From NCBI RefSeq assembly GCF_027595985.1, contig NC_073306.1:160290197-160354196 (forward strand): DNA of 64,000 nucleotides. Direction: 5' to 3'. Both the position numbers and the translations under genes were made by a program. Below, one piece after another: positions 1-10,304 of this stretch (position 1 is the first letter of the stretch; every line of letters starts with the position of its first letter). The notes beneath the pieces were generated by a model that saw only the letters and a list, made by a program, of their open reading frames with translations, made no database searches and had not been told where the DNA came from. This DNA comes from Sorex araneus. Lineage: Eukaryota; Chordata; Mammalia; Eulipotyphla; Soricidae.

Positions 1-103
1 AAAACAAAGTGGAAAGAAAATATGGAATAGAGCACTAATATTAATTATATCACTCCAGTTCAGAATGATCATGTGGGCTATGTGTGTGTGTGTTGGCTGG
101 TAT

Positions 104-228
104 TTTTGGTTTGAAGGCCATACCTGGCTCAGTGCTCAGGGTTGCTCCTAGTGGTGCTCGTGAGGCCATGCTGTGCTGAGGCTTAAAGTAGGAGTTCCTG
201 CATGCGAAGCATCTCTCCAGCCCTTTAA
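104..228 (-). mobile_element. tRNA-derived SINE, old copy
   Basis: Reads in reverse as the shrew SINE: the 5' head end CTCTCCAGCCC lies at ~215-225, and the GGTGCTC/GCTCAGGG body motifs lie to its left. It is heavily diverged and the B-box region is poorly preserved. Confidence 0.6.
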
Positions 229-1411
229 GTTCTCCCCTGGCCACAGTCTGGACAACCTTGCTCTACTATGCGATGTTTCAGCTGTTTGGAGTGTAACTAA
301 TCACACTTTTATCCTTGAGTAAGAACTCAACGAGAAGAACACGAAGAATCACATGATTATTGTGTTTGTTATTGTTATCAGTCTGTTGTTCCTCGGTTTG
401 AGAAGAGTCTGACTCTTTATTTCTTTGCTGCCTCTTTTACCTCCAACCCCTGCCTCAGAACGGAGCAAGAAGAAAGGGAACTAATGTGTCAACACGAGAG
501 GTCCTGCTATTAATTAGATTGTCAAAATCGTGCAAATCCATGAGCTATTATTTTAGAAAATATCCTTTCTCACCTAATTTATCTGAATCAAACCTGCTTA
601 ATTTAATAAAGACACTCAAGTAATAGCACGACATTTTATAGCTTTAATAAATATCATCAAAGTAATGCTAACCAACCACCAAAGTAGAGTGATTATGCTG
701 AAGTGTGGAGAAAGGGCATTCATCAGTGTGATTACCTGTTCACTGGAGGTATTCGATTAAATACTGTCCTATCGACTTAAATCAACTCTTCCTCTATAAC
801 ATCAAACTATAACATCATTTGCTGCAAAGAATGTGCTTTATAATCCTTCAGATGACTTGAAATCACTGCTATTATTTTCTTGCCCTTTGGCTCTACCCTG
901 AACTTTTATGGGATAGAAGTACATTAAGAAATGAGTCAAAAAGGAAAGTGAGTCAGTTTATACATTACATCAGAAGGAATAAATTTTAAAAAATGTACTT
1001 TTTCATCTCAGTGTTTGAAGCTAGAAGTGGAAAACTAAAATTGGCATCACCTCTATAAGAAACCACTACCAACTTGGTGACTTTTCTCACCACTGAACAT
1101 CAGAAGCCTATAGCAGCCTCACTGGAAGGGGGTTCAGCTGTGCACATTCTAGAGAATTCTTTTCCCATCTCTAAAGACCATATAAATCCCCTTTTATGTT
1201 CATAGTCCCTTCCCTCATGGTCAAACATACCACTCCATGACCACATCTTTTAAATTCCCAATCCTCCTGCCTCTCTCTTATGAAGCCCATGTGATCTTAT
1301 CAAACCTAGTTAGATATACCAGGATAGTCTGTGCATTACAAAAGCCTATGATCTAAGTCAATCATATCTACAAAGAACCTTTTTGTCAAATAAGGTAAGG
1401 TTCCAGAGATT
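229..1411. other. Unique AT-rich intergenic DNA
   Basis: No credible exon, repeat or RNA gene seen. Many short A/T runs. Confidence 0.6.
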
Positions 1412-1425
1412 AAGAGATGGCCATC

Positions 1426-1611
1426 GGGGCTGGAGTGATAGCACAGCGGGTAGGGCGTTTGCCTTGCACGCAGCCGACTCGGGTTCGAATCCCAGCATCC
1501 CATATGGTCCCCTGAGCACCGCCAGGGGTAATTCCTGAGTGCAAGAGCCAGGAGTAACCCCTGTGCATCGCCGGGTGTGACCCAAAAAGCAAAAAAAAAA
1601 AAAAAAAAAAA
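1426..1611 (+). mobile_element. Full-length tRNA-derived SINE, A-tailed subtype, with 14-bp TSD
   Basis: This is the reference copy for the A-tailed family in this window. The head begins GGGGCTGGAGTGATAGCACA, with a pol III A box in TAGCACAGCGGGTAGG and a B box in GGGTTCGAATCCC. The body carries CATCCCATATGGTCCCCTGAGCA and GTGTGACCCAAAAAGC and ends in about 21 A. The insertion is flanked by AAGAGATGGCCATC at 1412-1425 and again at 1612-1625, a perfect 14-bp duplication. The poly(A) tail and TSD indicate L1-type target-primed insertion. Little divergence suggests a young copy. Confidence 0.95.
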
Positions 1612-1625
1612 AAGAGATGGCCATC

Positions 1626-3547
1626 TTGGGTTATGGATAGATGGGGGATAGGAGGGGGCTATGCGCAGATTGAGAGTGAGAGAGAGAGAACGCCAACTCA
1701 TCTAGAAAATAAGTAGATCCCTCTAACCCTCCAGAACTTTTTTCCCTAAAGTGGGTTACCATGTCAGGCTCCAGGTCCTGAACAGTTTTGCTGAAATCTA
1801 TTCCTTGTTCTTCCTCTGCTCTGTCCCCATAGGAGTAGTTTCTTGAACTCCTCTAGGTGGACACTGAGCTCAGAGAGTGGGAAAAGAAGGGACTGGAGGA
1901 CAGGAGAGGGGAGAAACTGGAGTGCTCCTTCCCTTCCTCTCCACCTCAAGCGCTAACCCACCACCTAAGCCCCCATAGTTGCAGCCTCTTGTAGGTAACC
2001 CTATGACCAACTTGGATAATTCTGATTGGTGGGGGGTTTATGAGCACTGGATTTCCTTTACGACAGGACTTGTCACTCACTGGTATAGGCTGGGTGGGGG
2101 AGGGGGGTCAGGAGTAGAAGGTTTTTCTTAGTTCTACCAATGGAGGAATTTTGGTTTCCTGGTATGGAAAGTCACCTGAAGGTCAGTTTTTTCCCTTTTG
2201 CACATCTGATTTCACATTCTACTGAAACAACTTAATTCTGTATTACAGTTAACTGAGGAAACACCTAGCAAACAGCAAGAAACTGTGACCTCCCTACGTC
2301 TTATGGTCTCATTTCTTTAGTTTCACCACCAGTTTTGTTATTTTATAGTCCACCGGAGATGTCACACATCCAACACACATTTATCACTCCACTTGACCAA
2401 CTTCAACCCCACCCACAACTTAACTCTCAATGTGTTTTTCTAACACTGAAGTCAATTTTTAAAAAATGAGGAATATGTTCCACTTTATATCTTGGGAAAC
2501 CTGATCATAGCATCATAAATTTGGAAAGAATGATTTGTTAATATCCACAAAAGTTGGTCAGTGAAAAAGGCTTTGAACTTGCAACATAACCAACTTCCTC
2601 AATCAGCAGGAAAGGGATTTGGGTCTCTTTCCTTGAAAAGCATGCTCAGTCTAATTTATAGTCCTTCTCTCCCTTCACTCAGCACTTGCTTTCTCTGTTT
2701 TTAATCCAAATATATGTTTTCTCATTTATTCTTAGTATGCATGTGTCTGCCAAGTTAAATATGGAGCAGACAGCTATGGGCACTGTGATTATTTTTAAGG
2801 GTAAAAGGAAGGACTTCATAAAGGCATAATTGTTCCCAGCCTGATATGAAGGCTTAATTTATATCATGGCTTGTGTCCTGGCTGAAGCTGATGAAAGATA
2901 AAGAGTGACATAAATGAAGAAATAAGGACAAGGATGATTTTTTTTTACCAAAATCATACTCCTGTTACTCTCTCAGAGCAAAAATAAGAATTCTGAACAG
3001 AAATATAGCTGCACTGACTACACTCACCAAGAATAAACTGGAAAGAGCACTGGATATAGAAATAGAACAAGTAATTACCCTGGGTTTTAAAAAAAGATGT
3101 GCTTCACAGATGAGTCCAATTCCATATCATTTATAATGGAAGGAAGAAGCAAGGGCTTGGGTAGAATATCTGTGGTCTTGGTCATGTGAAGTGTAGAGTA
3201 TTGAGTTGCAGGAACTCACTGCGGTGACACGTTAAGCCTCCCTTCTCTCACTGGGACCAGCAGAGGCTGACCTCACAAAGCAGAACGACTAGAAGGAGGT
3301 TTTGTACCTCACAATTTAAAGTGGAAAGAAGAAAAACATCCCCCAAACCCACCCCCACCCACACCAATCTTTTCTCTTGCTTCCTTTTTTAAAATTGTGA
3401 GTCGCCCAAAGTGTGACTATCCATGCAAGGACTGTTCCAGCAAAACAAGAGCTATTTTATAAAACTCATAATAGAATTTCTGTGGATGAATTAAAATGAC
3501 CAGCGACTGTACTATGGCTATTATATACATCTCCAAATATATATGGC
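1626..3547. other. Unique intergenic DNA
   Basis: No supported gene. Contains a short GA run near 1675-1690 and a G-rich patch near 2090-2110, otherwise unremarkable. Confidence 0.6.
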
Positions 3548-3660
3548 ACCCCTGCCTGTTTAGAGATAAGGAGATTAACTCAGAAAAGCAAAGACTTTAC
3601 CCAGGGCCACAAATGGAATTACCTCAATTCCAAAATGCCACTGACTATGGGACTCTCCAT
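3548..3660 (-). mobile_element. MIR fragment
   Basis: GAGATAAGGAGATTAACTC..CAAAGACTTTACCCAGGGCCAC matches the reverse of the MIR core (gatgaggaaactgaggc...ttgcccaaggtcac). Confidence 0.6.
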
Positions 3661-4505
3661 TGATTTCATAACAGCTTTACAGGGACCAACAAAAAATATA
3701 CTTCATTAAGTGTAGAGCTCTGTTGGAAGATCAATTTTGCTTTCCAAAACATTAAAATTTGAAGGGAAAAAGAACAGCTGAAATCCACAGAAATATGGCA
3801 ACTCATCAGCCCTGAGGGTGAACTTGTTATCAGGGTCTTTCTGGTGCGATGCCCAGGCCCTCTCCACACCCACCTGCCCACCTCTGCTTTCATCCATGCC
3901 AAGGATGACTGGCCTGATTACTGCAGCCAATAGCATGCCGAGCCAACAAAGCCATGTTTTCAGTCCTTTCCATCTCTTGTCAGCTTGGTCAGCTTTTTTT
4001 TTTATAATCTGCATCACCGAGGACTTTTTCCCCAACCATAATAATTAAATATCTTGGATTAATCAACATTTTTCTCATCCACTCCTTTATTCTGCAATTT
4101 CTGCAAGCCAGGCCTGAAGGACTATAGAAAACTGAACCCTGTCCTATAGGAATTTACCTGTGGGTTAAAGGAGGTGAGAGAGGAAAAGCAGGAACTCTGT
4201 CAAGGAACCTGCCAAATCAGCAAGAGGGTGAAGTGGGGGCATGTACTGTGTAGGAGTTCTCCATGCACCCAAAGCCTCTCTATGTGATTTATTCTGCTGA
4301 TGGATATCATGGGTAACATCCCTGAGCCAAGATCCTTGAACTGAAAGGAGTGCAAGCCCAGCAATGGAGAGAGCACATGCGAAGTTTCTGTGGTGAGTGA
4401 GAACAGGATGGGTAAAAAGAAGTGGAAATGGCTAGTATCACTGGAGTTCAGGGCGCAGGGCTCCTGACAAGGTGACAAGGGACATAGAGGACCCCAAAAG
4501 TCACT
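3661..4505. other. Unique intergenic DNA
   Basis: No supported gene. The stretch around 4080-4165 weakly resembles the reverse of an L2 3' end, too diverged to call. Confidence 0.5.
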
Positions 4506-4680
4506 TGGCTGGGATTAGAGAGATAGTACAGTCAGTGGGTAGAGCACAGGCCTTGCACACAGCTGACCTGGATTCAATCCCTGGCTTCCTGTATGGTTCC
4601 CAGTATAGTATGGTGTGATCCCTGGATACAGGAGTAAACTCTGAGCAGCACTGGGTATAGGCCAAAGCACAAAAACAAGA
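4506..4680 (+). mobile_element. tRNA-derived SINE, A-tailed, diverged
   Basis: Order of motifs: GGGATTAGAGAGATAGTACAG head, GCCTTGCACACAGCTGACC, B box GGATTCAATCCC, CAGGAGTAAACTCTGAGCA, then AAAGCACAAAAACAAG. Confidence 0.85.
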
Positions 4681-4699
4681 TAAAAAGTTTCCTTACCCC

Positions 4700-4832
4700 A
4701 GAACTCAAGGTAAGAGCATTGGTTTGTGCCATCTCCTTGGGTTCAAGTCCTCATTCTGTCATTTACTGTATTTCCAAATCTCTATTTCCTTGTGTGGAAT
4801 ATGAGAAGATTCGCAGGAATACTCAATTAATT
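4700..4832 (+). mobile_element. MIR fragment
   Basis: GTAAGAGCATTGGTTTGTG..GGGTTCAAGTCCTCATTCTG..TCATTTACTG..CTCTATTTCC follows the MIR sense order (tRNA-like head, B box, core). Confidence 0.75.
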
Positions 4833-5051
4833 GTACTAGTCTTCGTGAAGCTTTTCAGAACCAGGTTTGGTTCACACTATATGCCATATATATTTTCAAG
4901 TTTAGAGGCAAAATGATCACTTAAGCATCTATGTAGAAACGAATTGTCTGAGACAAGAAACTGAGTTGGCCGATTAGAGTGCTCCAAGCAGAAAATGACC
5001 AGGAGAGTGAAGTGGAGGCAGAAAGAAGCAGGCAGAATGAAGAAATGGGTA

Positions 5052-5808
5052 TCACTTCACTTGTATCACTTGTCATCCCTTTATTCATCGATTTGCTCGA
5101 GTGGGCACCAGTAATGTCTCCATCCATCCTGTCACGTGCTAGTGTAGCCCAATAGTGTCTGCTCACTCCAGGAACACGAAGAGCACGAAACCGTTCATTC
5201 AGGGTCTTAACAAAGAAGTCTGACCATCTCGTAGGTGGGTGAACACGTGTTCTTTTGACATCCTGTGGTATCCAGTTGGTAACAGCTCTAGTCCAGCAGT
5301 CATCTCTAAATTGCATTATGTGTCTGGCCCATCTGATTTTCCACACCTGGGCAAACAAGACAGCGTCCCTGATCTTTGATTGTCCACAGCGGTCAGAACT
5401 CTGGGTTCCTTCTCTCACTTGAGTGAAACGTGATAGTCCAAGCATAGCTCTTTCGATTCCTCTTTGGGATACCTGAATAGCATTCTCATCCTATTTTCAT
5501 AGGCCCCAGGTCTCTGAGGCATATGTTAGTGCAGAAAGAACGGTGGAGTCAAAAATATGTACTTGAAGCCGGAGGTTCTTCATCCTCTTGACCACTTTTT
5601 CGATACTCTTGAAGGCATTCCATGCTGCTCTCTTCCTCCTGCACAGCTCAGGTGCCAGGTCATCTGTCATGTTGAGTTCTCAACCTAAGTACACATATCT
5701 GCTGCATTCGGAGGTGTTCGTTCTGTTGAAAGCAAAAGGAACATCAAGGACTAGTTTATTTCTCGTGAACATTGTCTTCTTGAGATTCAGCTGCAGAAAT
5801 TCAGCTGA
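5052..5808 (-). mobile_element. RTE-type LINE, 5'-truncated ORF2 3' end (degenerate)
   Basis: Conceptual translation of the minus strand gives, in order, KTMFTRNKLVLDVPFAFN, NTSECSRYVYLG, DDLAPELCRRKRAAWNAFKS, DSTVLSALTYASETWGL, GIERAMLGLSRFTQVREGTQ, SKIRDAVLFAQVWKIRWARH, WTRAVTNWIPQDVKRT, PPTRWSDFFVKTLNERF and HYWATLARDR. This is the region C-terminal to the RT fingers and palm in RTE-clade LINEs and resembles nematode RTE proteins closely (from memory). The copy is dead: stops interrupt it after YLG and after TWGL, and a 1-nt deletion precedes the last ~20 codons. The 3' end is the short AGTGATACAAGTGAAGTGAT-type tail typical of RTE, not poly(A). The left TSD GAAGAAATGGGTA lies at 5039-5051. 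Confidence 0.9.
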
Positions 5809-6037
5809 AGAATCACTGTCACTGTCATCCCATTGCTCATCGATTTGCTCGAGCGGACACCAGTAATGTCTCCATTGTGAGACTTGCTGTTACTGATTTT
5901 GACATATCCAATACACCATGGGTAGCATGCCAGGCTCTGCTGTGCGGGCAGGATACTCTCGGTAGCTTGCCAGGCTCTCTGAGAGGGGCAGAGGAATCGA
6001 ACCCAGGTTGCCACATTCTATTCCTCCACCCCTCTCA
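5809..6037 (-). mobile_element. RTE-tailed SINE fused to the LINE above; 5' head replaced by fold-back
   Basis: The minus strand reads SINE B-box region (GGGTTCGATTCCTCTGCCCC), body (CTACCGAGAGTATCC, GGCAAGCTACC-like), then the tail GAGCAAATCGATGAGCAA and GACAGTGACAGTGATT, and then runs straight into RTE coding sequence. The tRNA head is missing. Instead, 6020-6041 is an inverted copy of 5978-5999. The TSD partner GAAGAAATGGGTA is at 6038-6050, so LINE and SINE lie inside one duplication pair. Confidence 0.85.
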
Positions 6038-6050
6038 GAAGAAATGGGTA

Positions 6051-7928
6051 GGAAATAAAAATCATTTGGCCTTTGAAAGGGAAAGGTCTGATTCCAGTCA
6101 GAATGCCCGTTCTTACTCTGTATCAACCAATAAAAAGGTAAAATAAAGATCCAGGAGCAAAAGCAAGGAGTGTCTTTACAAAAAAAAATTGCAAAAAAAT
6201 ACGTAAAAAGATTTTTTTTAGCAATTTCTGGTAAGGGCCAGGGTGGGGTAAAAGGAAAAGCAAAGGGTGCTAAAAGGGGGGAGGGTGGGGGAAGGGAACT
6301 ACCAAGGTGACCAGCTTTCCATTTGTCAGTGCCTGATGGAATCACAAAAGTTTTCAGGTTCTCATCTGGTTTTGTCTCCACTTCTGCAGAAATCAGCATT
6401 ATGCAAAGCACAGGCAGAGGTATTTTGCTAGGAGTTTCATCAACTTTAGGAAATACTCATGGATTCATTTATTTTAGATTCTTAAAACTAGACAGGAAGA
6501 TCCTGTTCTGCTATTTGTTGTTGTTGTTGTTTTATCTCAGATTGCAACGTGTTTTCTATCTTTCCTTCGCTGGGGCAAGATATGGATGCATTTACTCATA
6601 GTGAAGGTGTTCAATAAATCAAATTTCCTCCTACATACCTTCTCCCTGTCCCCCCTGCCCCTCTCCAGTGCTAAAGGTCCTTCTGCTCTGCATGTCCTTC
6701 TCCATCCTGTTCAGGTGTTTTTCGCATTTCAGGCATATTCCATGACATTCTCGGCACCAGGTTTCCTATTTACAAGGAGCTTGGAGCAGCAGAAATTTGG
6801 GACCCTGGGGAGAAAATGGTTGGAAATCCTTTGGTTCATGAGTCTGACTTCTAGGAGAAAATGTAATGGATGGCATGGTGGCTCCAAAATTCCTGTCCCT
6901 GGACTCCCAGAATGTGACTCATTTGGATGTAGCATTAGTGTATGTGTGATCATCTGGAGGTGACATTAGCCTGGGCTTAGAAGGACCCTTCTTTGGGGTG
7001 GTGCACTTGTAAGAGTAGGTGGCACAGAGATGGAGGAGAGGAGCGTGTGAGAACAGAGGCAGACGTTGGAGGGTTCGCACTCTAAGCCAGAATGGGACAG
7101 GATCTAAGCCAGGAACTAGAGAGGACAAGGAAGTTTCTCCCCTCAAACTGAAGGGTGTGGGGTCCTGATGGTACTAATGGAGTTCATGGCTTCCAGGTCT
7201 ATGAGGGAATACACTTCTGTTGTGCAAGTCCCCAAATTTGTAGTGAATTGCTATGGGAGGCCGAGTAACTGAACATAAGTGGAGAGTTGTGCAGAGAGGT
7301 GGGAAAGACTCATTGAACTGCAGAAGACGGGGAAGGTTCTTACTACTGGGAAGTGTCAAAGAGAGCACTAAAAAAGTTTGACACGGAAGTGCCTTGTTCC
7401 TGCCACCCAACAGACTGACTTTTAGGACCAACCACCCTACCCCACAGTGGAAGTTAAGAACCATAGGCAAGGTGCTGAACAATTAAGTACAACGTAGATG
7501 GTGGTGGGTAAGAGGAATGCTGTCTACCGTTATCTTCTCTCCCCTTCTTCCACACCCCTCCCAGTGTCAGTGAGGCATACGGCCATCCAGTGAAAGACTA
7601 CACTTTCCACTCTCCTTTGCAGCTGGTAGCATCCATAGCACCAAATTCTTGCCAGTAGTAAGTCAGGGAAAGTGATGGACATGACTTGGAGTCTTAACTC
7701 TAAAACAATGGGTTACATCTTATTCTCTAGTCTCCCTTTTTCTATGAACCCATATGCAAAGGGGATGCCAATGAGCCAGCTTTAACCAGCAGACAAAAGG
7801 AATCCTTTGGGGCTACACTAACTCCTTAGTTGCTGGTCACGTGGCTGCAAAATCCTGAAATGTGGCTCACCTGAACTGAGGTGACTCAGTGTGTAACACA
7901 CACTGGACATCAAATACCCAATACTGAA
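6051..7928. other. Unique intergenic DNA
   Basis: No credible exon. Holds an A-rich patch at 6178-6200, a short GTT repeat at 6516-6531 and a G-rich strand around 6240-6300. Confidence 0.6.
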
Positions 7929-8129
7929 GGGGACTGGAATGATAGCACAGTGAACGGGAGCGATAGCACAGCAGGTAGGGCATTTACCTTGCATGTGGCC
8001 GACCCGGGTTCAAATCCAAGCATCTCATATGGTCCCCTGAGCACTGCCAGGGGTGATTCCTGAGTGCATGAGCCAGGAGTGACCCCTGTGCCTTGCTGGG
8101 TGTGACTCAAAAAGCAAAAAAAAAATTAA
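7929..8129 (+). mobile_element. tRNA-derived SINE, A-tailed, with duplicated head
   Basis: Two partial heads occur in tandem: GGGACTGGAATGATAGCACAG (7930-7950) and GGGAGCGATAGCACAGCAGG (7956-7975). A normal body then follows with B box GGGTTCAAATCC and the end GTGACTCAAAAAGC plus A-run. Confidence 0.9.
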
Positions 8130-8234
8130 ATTTCATGTAGGAGTTCATATTATGTTTCCATGGGATAACATTGCTCTAAGTCAAGCATGAGAAAGATACC
8201 ATTCATCAGCCATTCCAACCCACCACCTTTTTTT

Positions 8235-8325
8235 GTAATTAAAGTCTTATTGGAACACAGCTATATAACTTTGTTTGTGTATAGCTTCTGGCTGCTGCAG
8301 TGCTATAGTGGCAGCTGACTCAGTG
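8235..8325. mobile_element. Ancient hAT-Charlie-type DNA transposon fragment
   Basis: AAAGTCTTATTGGAACACAG...GGCTGCTGCAGTGCTATAG.GGCAG resembles the common mammalian non-autonomous hAT sequence with TTTATTGGAACACAGCC and CTGCTTTCGCGCTACAACGG. Recognised by eye. The subfamily is not assigned. Confidence 0.5.
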
Positions 8326-9135
8326 TTGGTTGACTTCAGGATTTTGGGTTCCAAGGACAGGTCCCAACAACCCCGAGGTGCCCACCAAACTTATAGCATC
8401 TTCCTACAATGAAATGTAAGAGTGAATTAAATTTAAATCTTGTTGTAATCCCTATACTTGGGAGGGAAGGGTGTATCATTGCGATAATTTAGCATATTCC
8501 CTTATGCATTAGGGACAGCCAGCAAGATGACTCTGCAGAGAGAGAGATTCCCTAAGATGATGTTAAGGATGAGAGGGTGGAGTTCACATTAGGAAGACAT
8601 TTCTCAAGCTTGGTTACTCTACACTTTGAAGCTCATCTTCCCTGTATATCTTTTTATTTGAATGCAGCTTCTTGGGAAGTTGCTCTTAGACCTCCAATCT
8701 AATGAAGTACTTCTAGCCAGGAAGTACTTAATAATACCCTTTCCTGTGCTTATTACTTTAATACCCTTTATTACTCACTTAATAATAACCTTGATTACAG
8801 TTCTCTGTGCAGAATACCTAAGTTTTTTGTTCTCTTGTCTGTTTATGCCACCAGACAATCCATTCCTTGAGGGTAGGCAGTGCTTGGTGCAGAGGGAAAT
8901 TGGTGCGGAGGATTGTTTGAAAGAGGTGAGAAGCCAACCAGGTATTATGAGTTAATCCTGAGGTTGGATAAATAAAGGGAAGGAGATAGTGTTACTAAAG
9001 ACTAGAGCCAGGATCCACTGGTGAGATCAGGCTAGACTCTTGGAGGTTGATGTCTTGGAGAAAATGCAGCCACTATGGAGAGTGTTGGAGGCATAACTGA
9101 CTAAAGAAATTGAGTTTCTGCCTTCTTTTCTACCC
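8326..9135. other. Unique intergenic DNA
   Basis: No gene seen. Near 8850-8885, CCATTCCTTGAGGGTAGGCAG resembles an L2 motif but is too short to call. Confidence 0.5.
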
Positions 9136-9285
9136 TCCTTGACTGAAGTGACAGTACAGAGTATAGGGCACTTGCCTTGCACATGACTGATCAGGGCTGG
9201 ATCTCCAGTGCCCTCTATGGTGTCCTGAGCAGTGCCAAAATTGATTCCTGAATACACATCTAGAAGTAATAATAATATTTAATTT
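9136..9285 (+). mobile_element. tRNA-derived SINE, old copy
   Basis: GACAGTACAGAGTATAGGGC, CTTGCCTTGCACATGACTGA, GTGTCCTGAGCAGTGCC and GATTCCTGAATACACA appear in SINE order. The tail is AT-rich. Confidence 0.7.
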
Positions 9286-9307
9286 TATTTGAGCACCACC
9301 AGGTATG

Positions 9308-9559
9308 GCACTGTAGCACTATAGCACTGTCGTCCCGTTGTTCATCAATTTACTCAAGCGGGCACCAGTAACATCTCCATTGTGAGACTTGTTACTGTTT
9401 GGGGCACATCTAATACGCCATGGGGAGCTTGCCAGTTTCTGCCGTGTGGGCGGGATACTCTCGGTAGCTTGCCAGGCTCTCCGAGAGGGATGGAAAAATC
9501 GAACTCATGTCTGCCGCATGCAAGGCAGATGCCCTATCCGATGTGCTATCACTCCAATC
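9308..9559 (-). mobile_element. Full-length RTE-tailed SINE with 9-bp TSD
   Basis: The minus strand runs from the tRNA head (GATTGGAGTGATAGCACATC) through TTCGATTTTTCCATCCCTC, GAGAGTATCCCGCCCACACG, AACAGTAACAAGTCTCACAA and the RTE-derived tail to TGCTATAGTGCTACAGTG. CCAGGTATG is present at 9299-9307 and near 9560-9568. Confidence 0.9.
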
Positions 9560-9568
9560 CCAGGTATG

Positions 9569-10304
9569 CAAAAAAACAATAATAATAATTTCTGCCCACC
9601 TACTCCCCCCATTGCCCTCCACAGCCACAGACACCAAGGTCAACTACATTGAAATCTAAAGGGTCAATTCTTTCTGATACAGAGATGAATAAATTCAAGA
9701 GTAATGGGTTCAACGACTTGTCCTCATCTTACTTTAGACATTACTTCCAAATGGAGCAACTAGGGGAAATGAGTCAAGAAAAGCTGAAGGAGTGAAAAAC
9801 CTGCCCACAATGAGGCAAATGGACAGATGGCATTGACTCCTCCCGATGGACTCTTAGACATTTAGGAGGTAGCTAAGGGCTTGGGGGACGGAAAGCAAAG
9901 GCTTCACAAGTCAAGCTTCACTGAAGGCCTGGGGGATAATACTGATGACCAATTTGAGGTTTCCCAGAAGTTCAGAAACTGATTTTAAAAATACAGTTTC
10001 TGGATTTGCCAATTTGATGCAGTGTGAGGACAAAAAGAATGATCTGGAGCCCTGAACTGTAAGTGGGTAAAAAAGAAATCCAAGAACCCAAGCTACAGGT
10101 TCCCAGAGGGGGCTAAATGTACAGAAAGATGACTAAGGAATGCTGAATTCTTGGCATAGATGCTTCCATTTGGTTCACAGGAAGTACATGAGCATTAAAG
10201 ACTTTGGGGTATTAGAAAACCCAGGCTCAATTTTATGCTCGGTTCTTTTCATTTTCATTGTGATTTGGATGTCGTGGTTTTATTAATGTTAACTCTCACA
10301 GTTT
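9569..10304. other. Unique intergenic DNA
   Basis: No gene or clear repeat recognised. Confidence 0.5.

Noticed and set aside
1426-1500. Functional tRNA gene in SINE heads
   Set aside because: A and B boxes are present, but there is no complete cloverleaf. The head continues into a SINE body and has TSDs.
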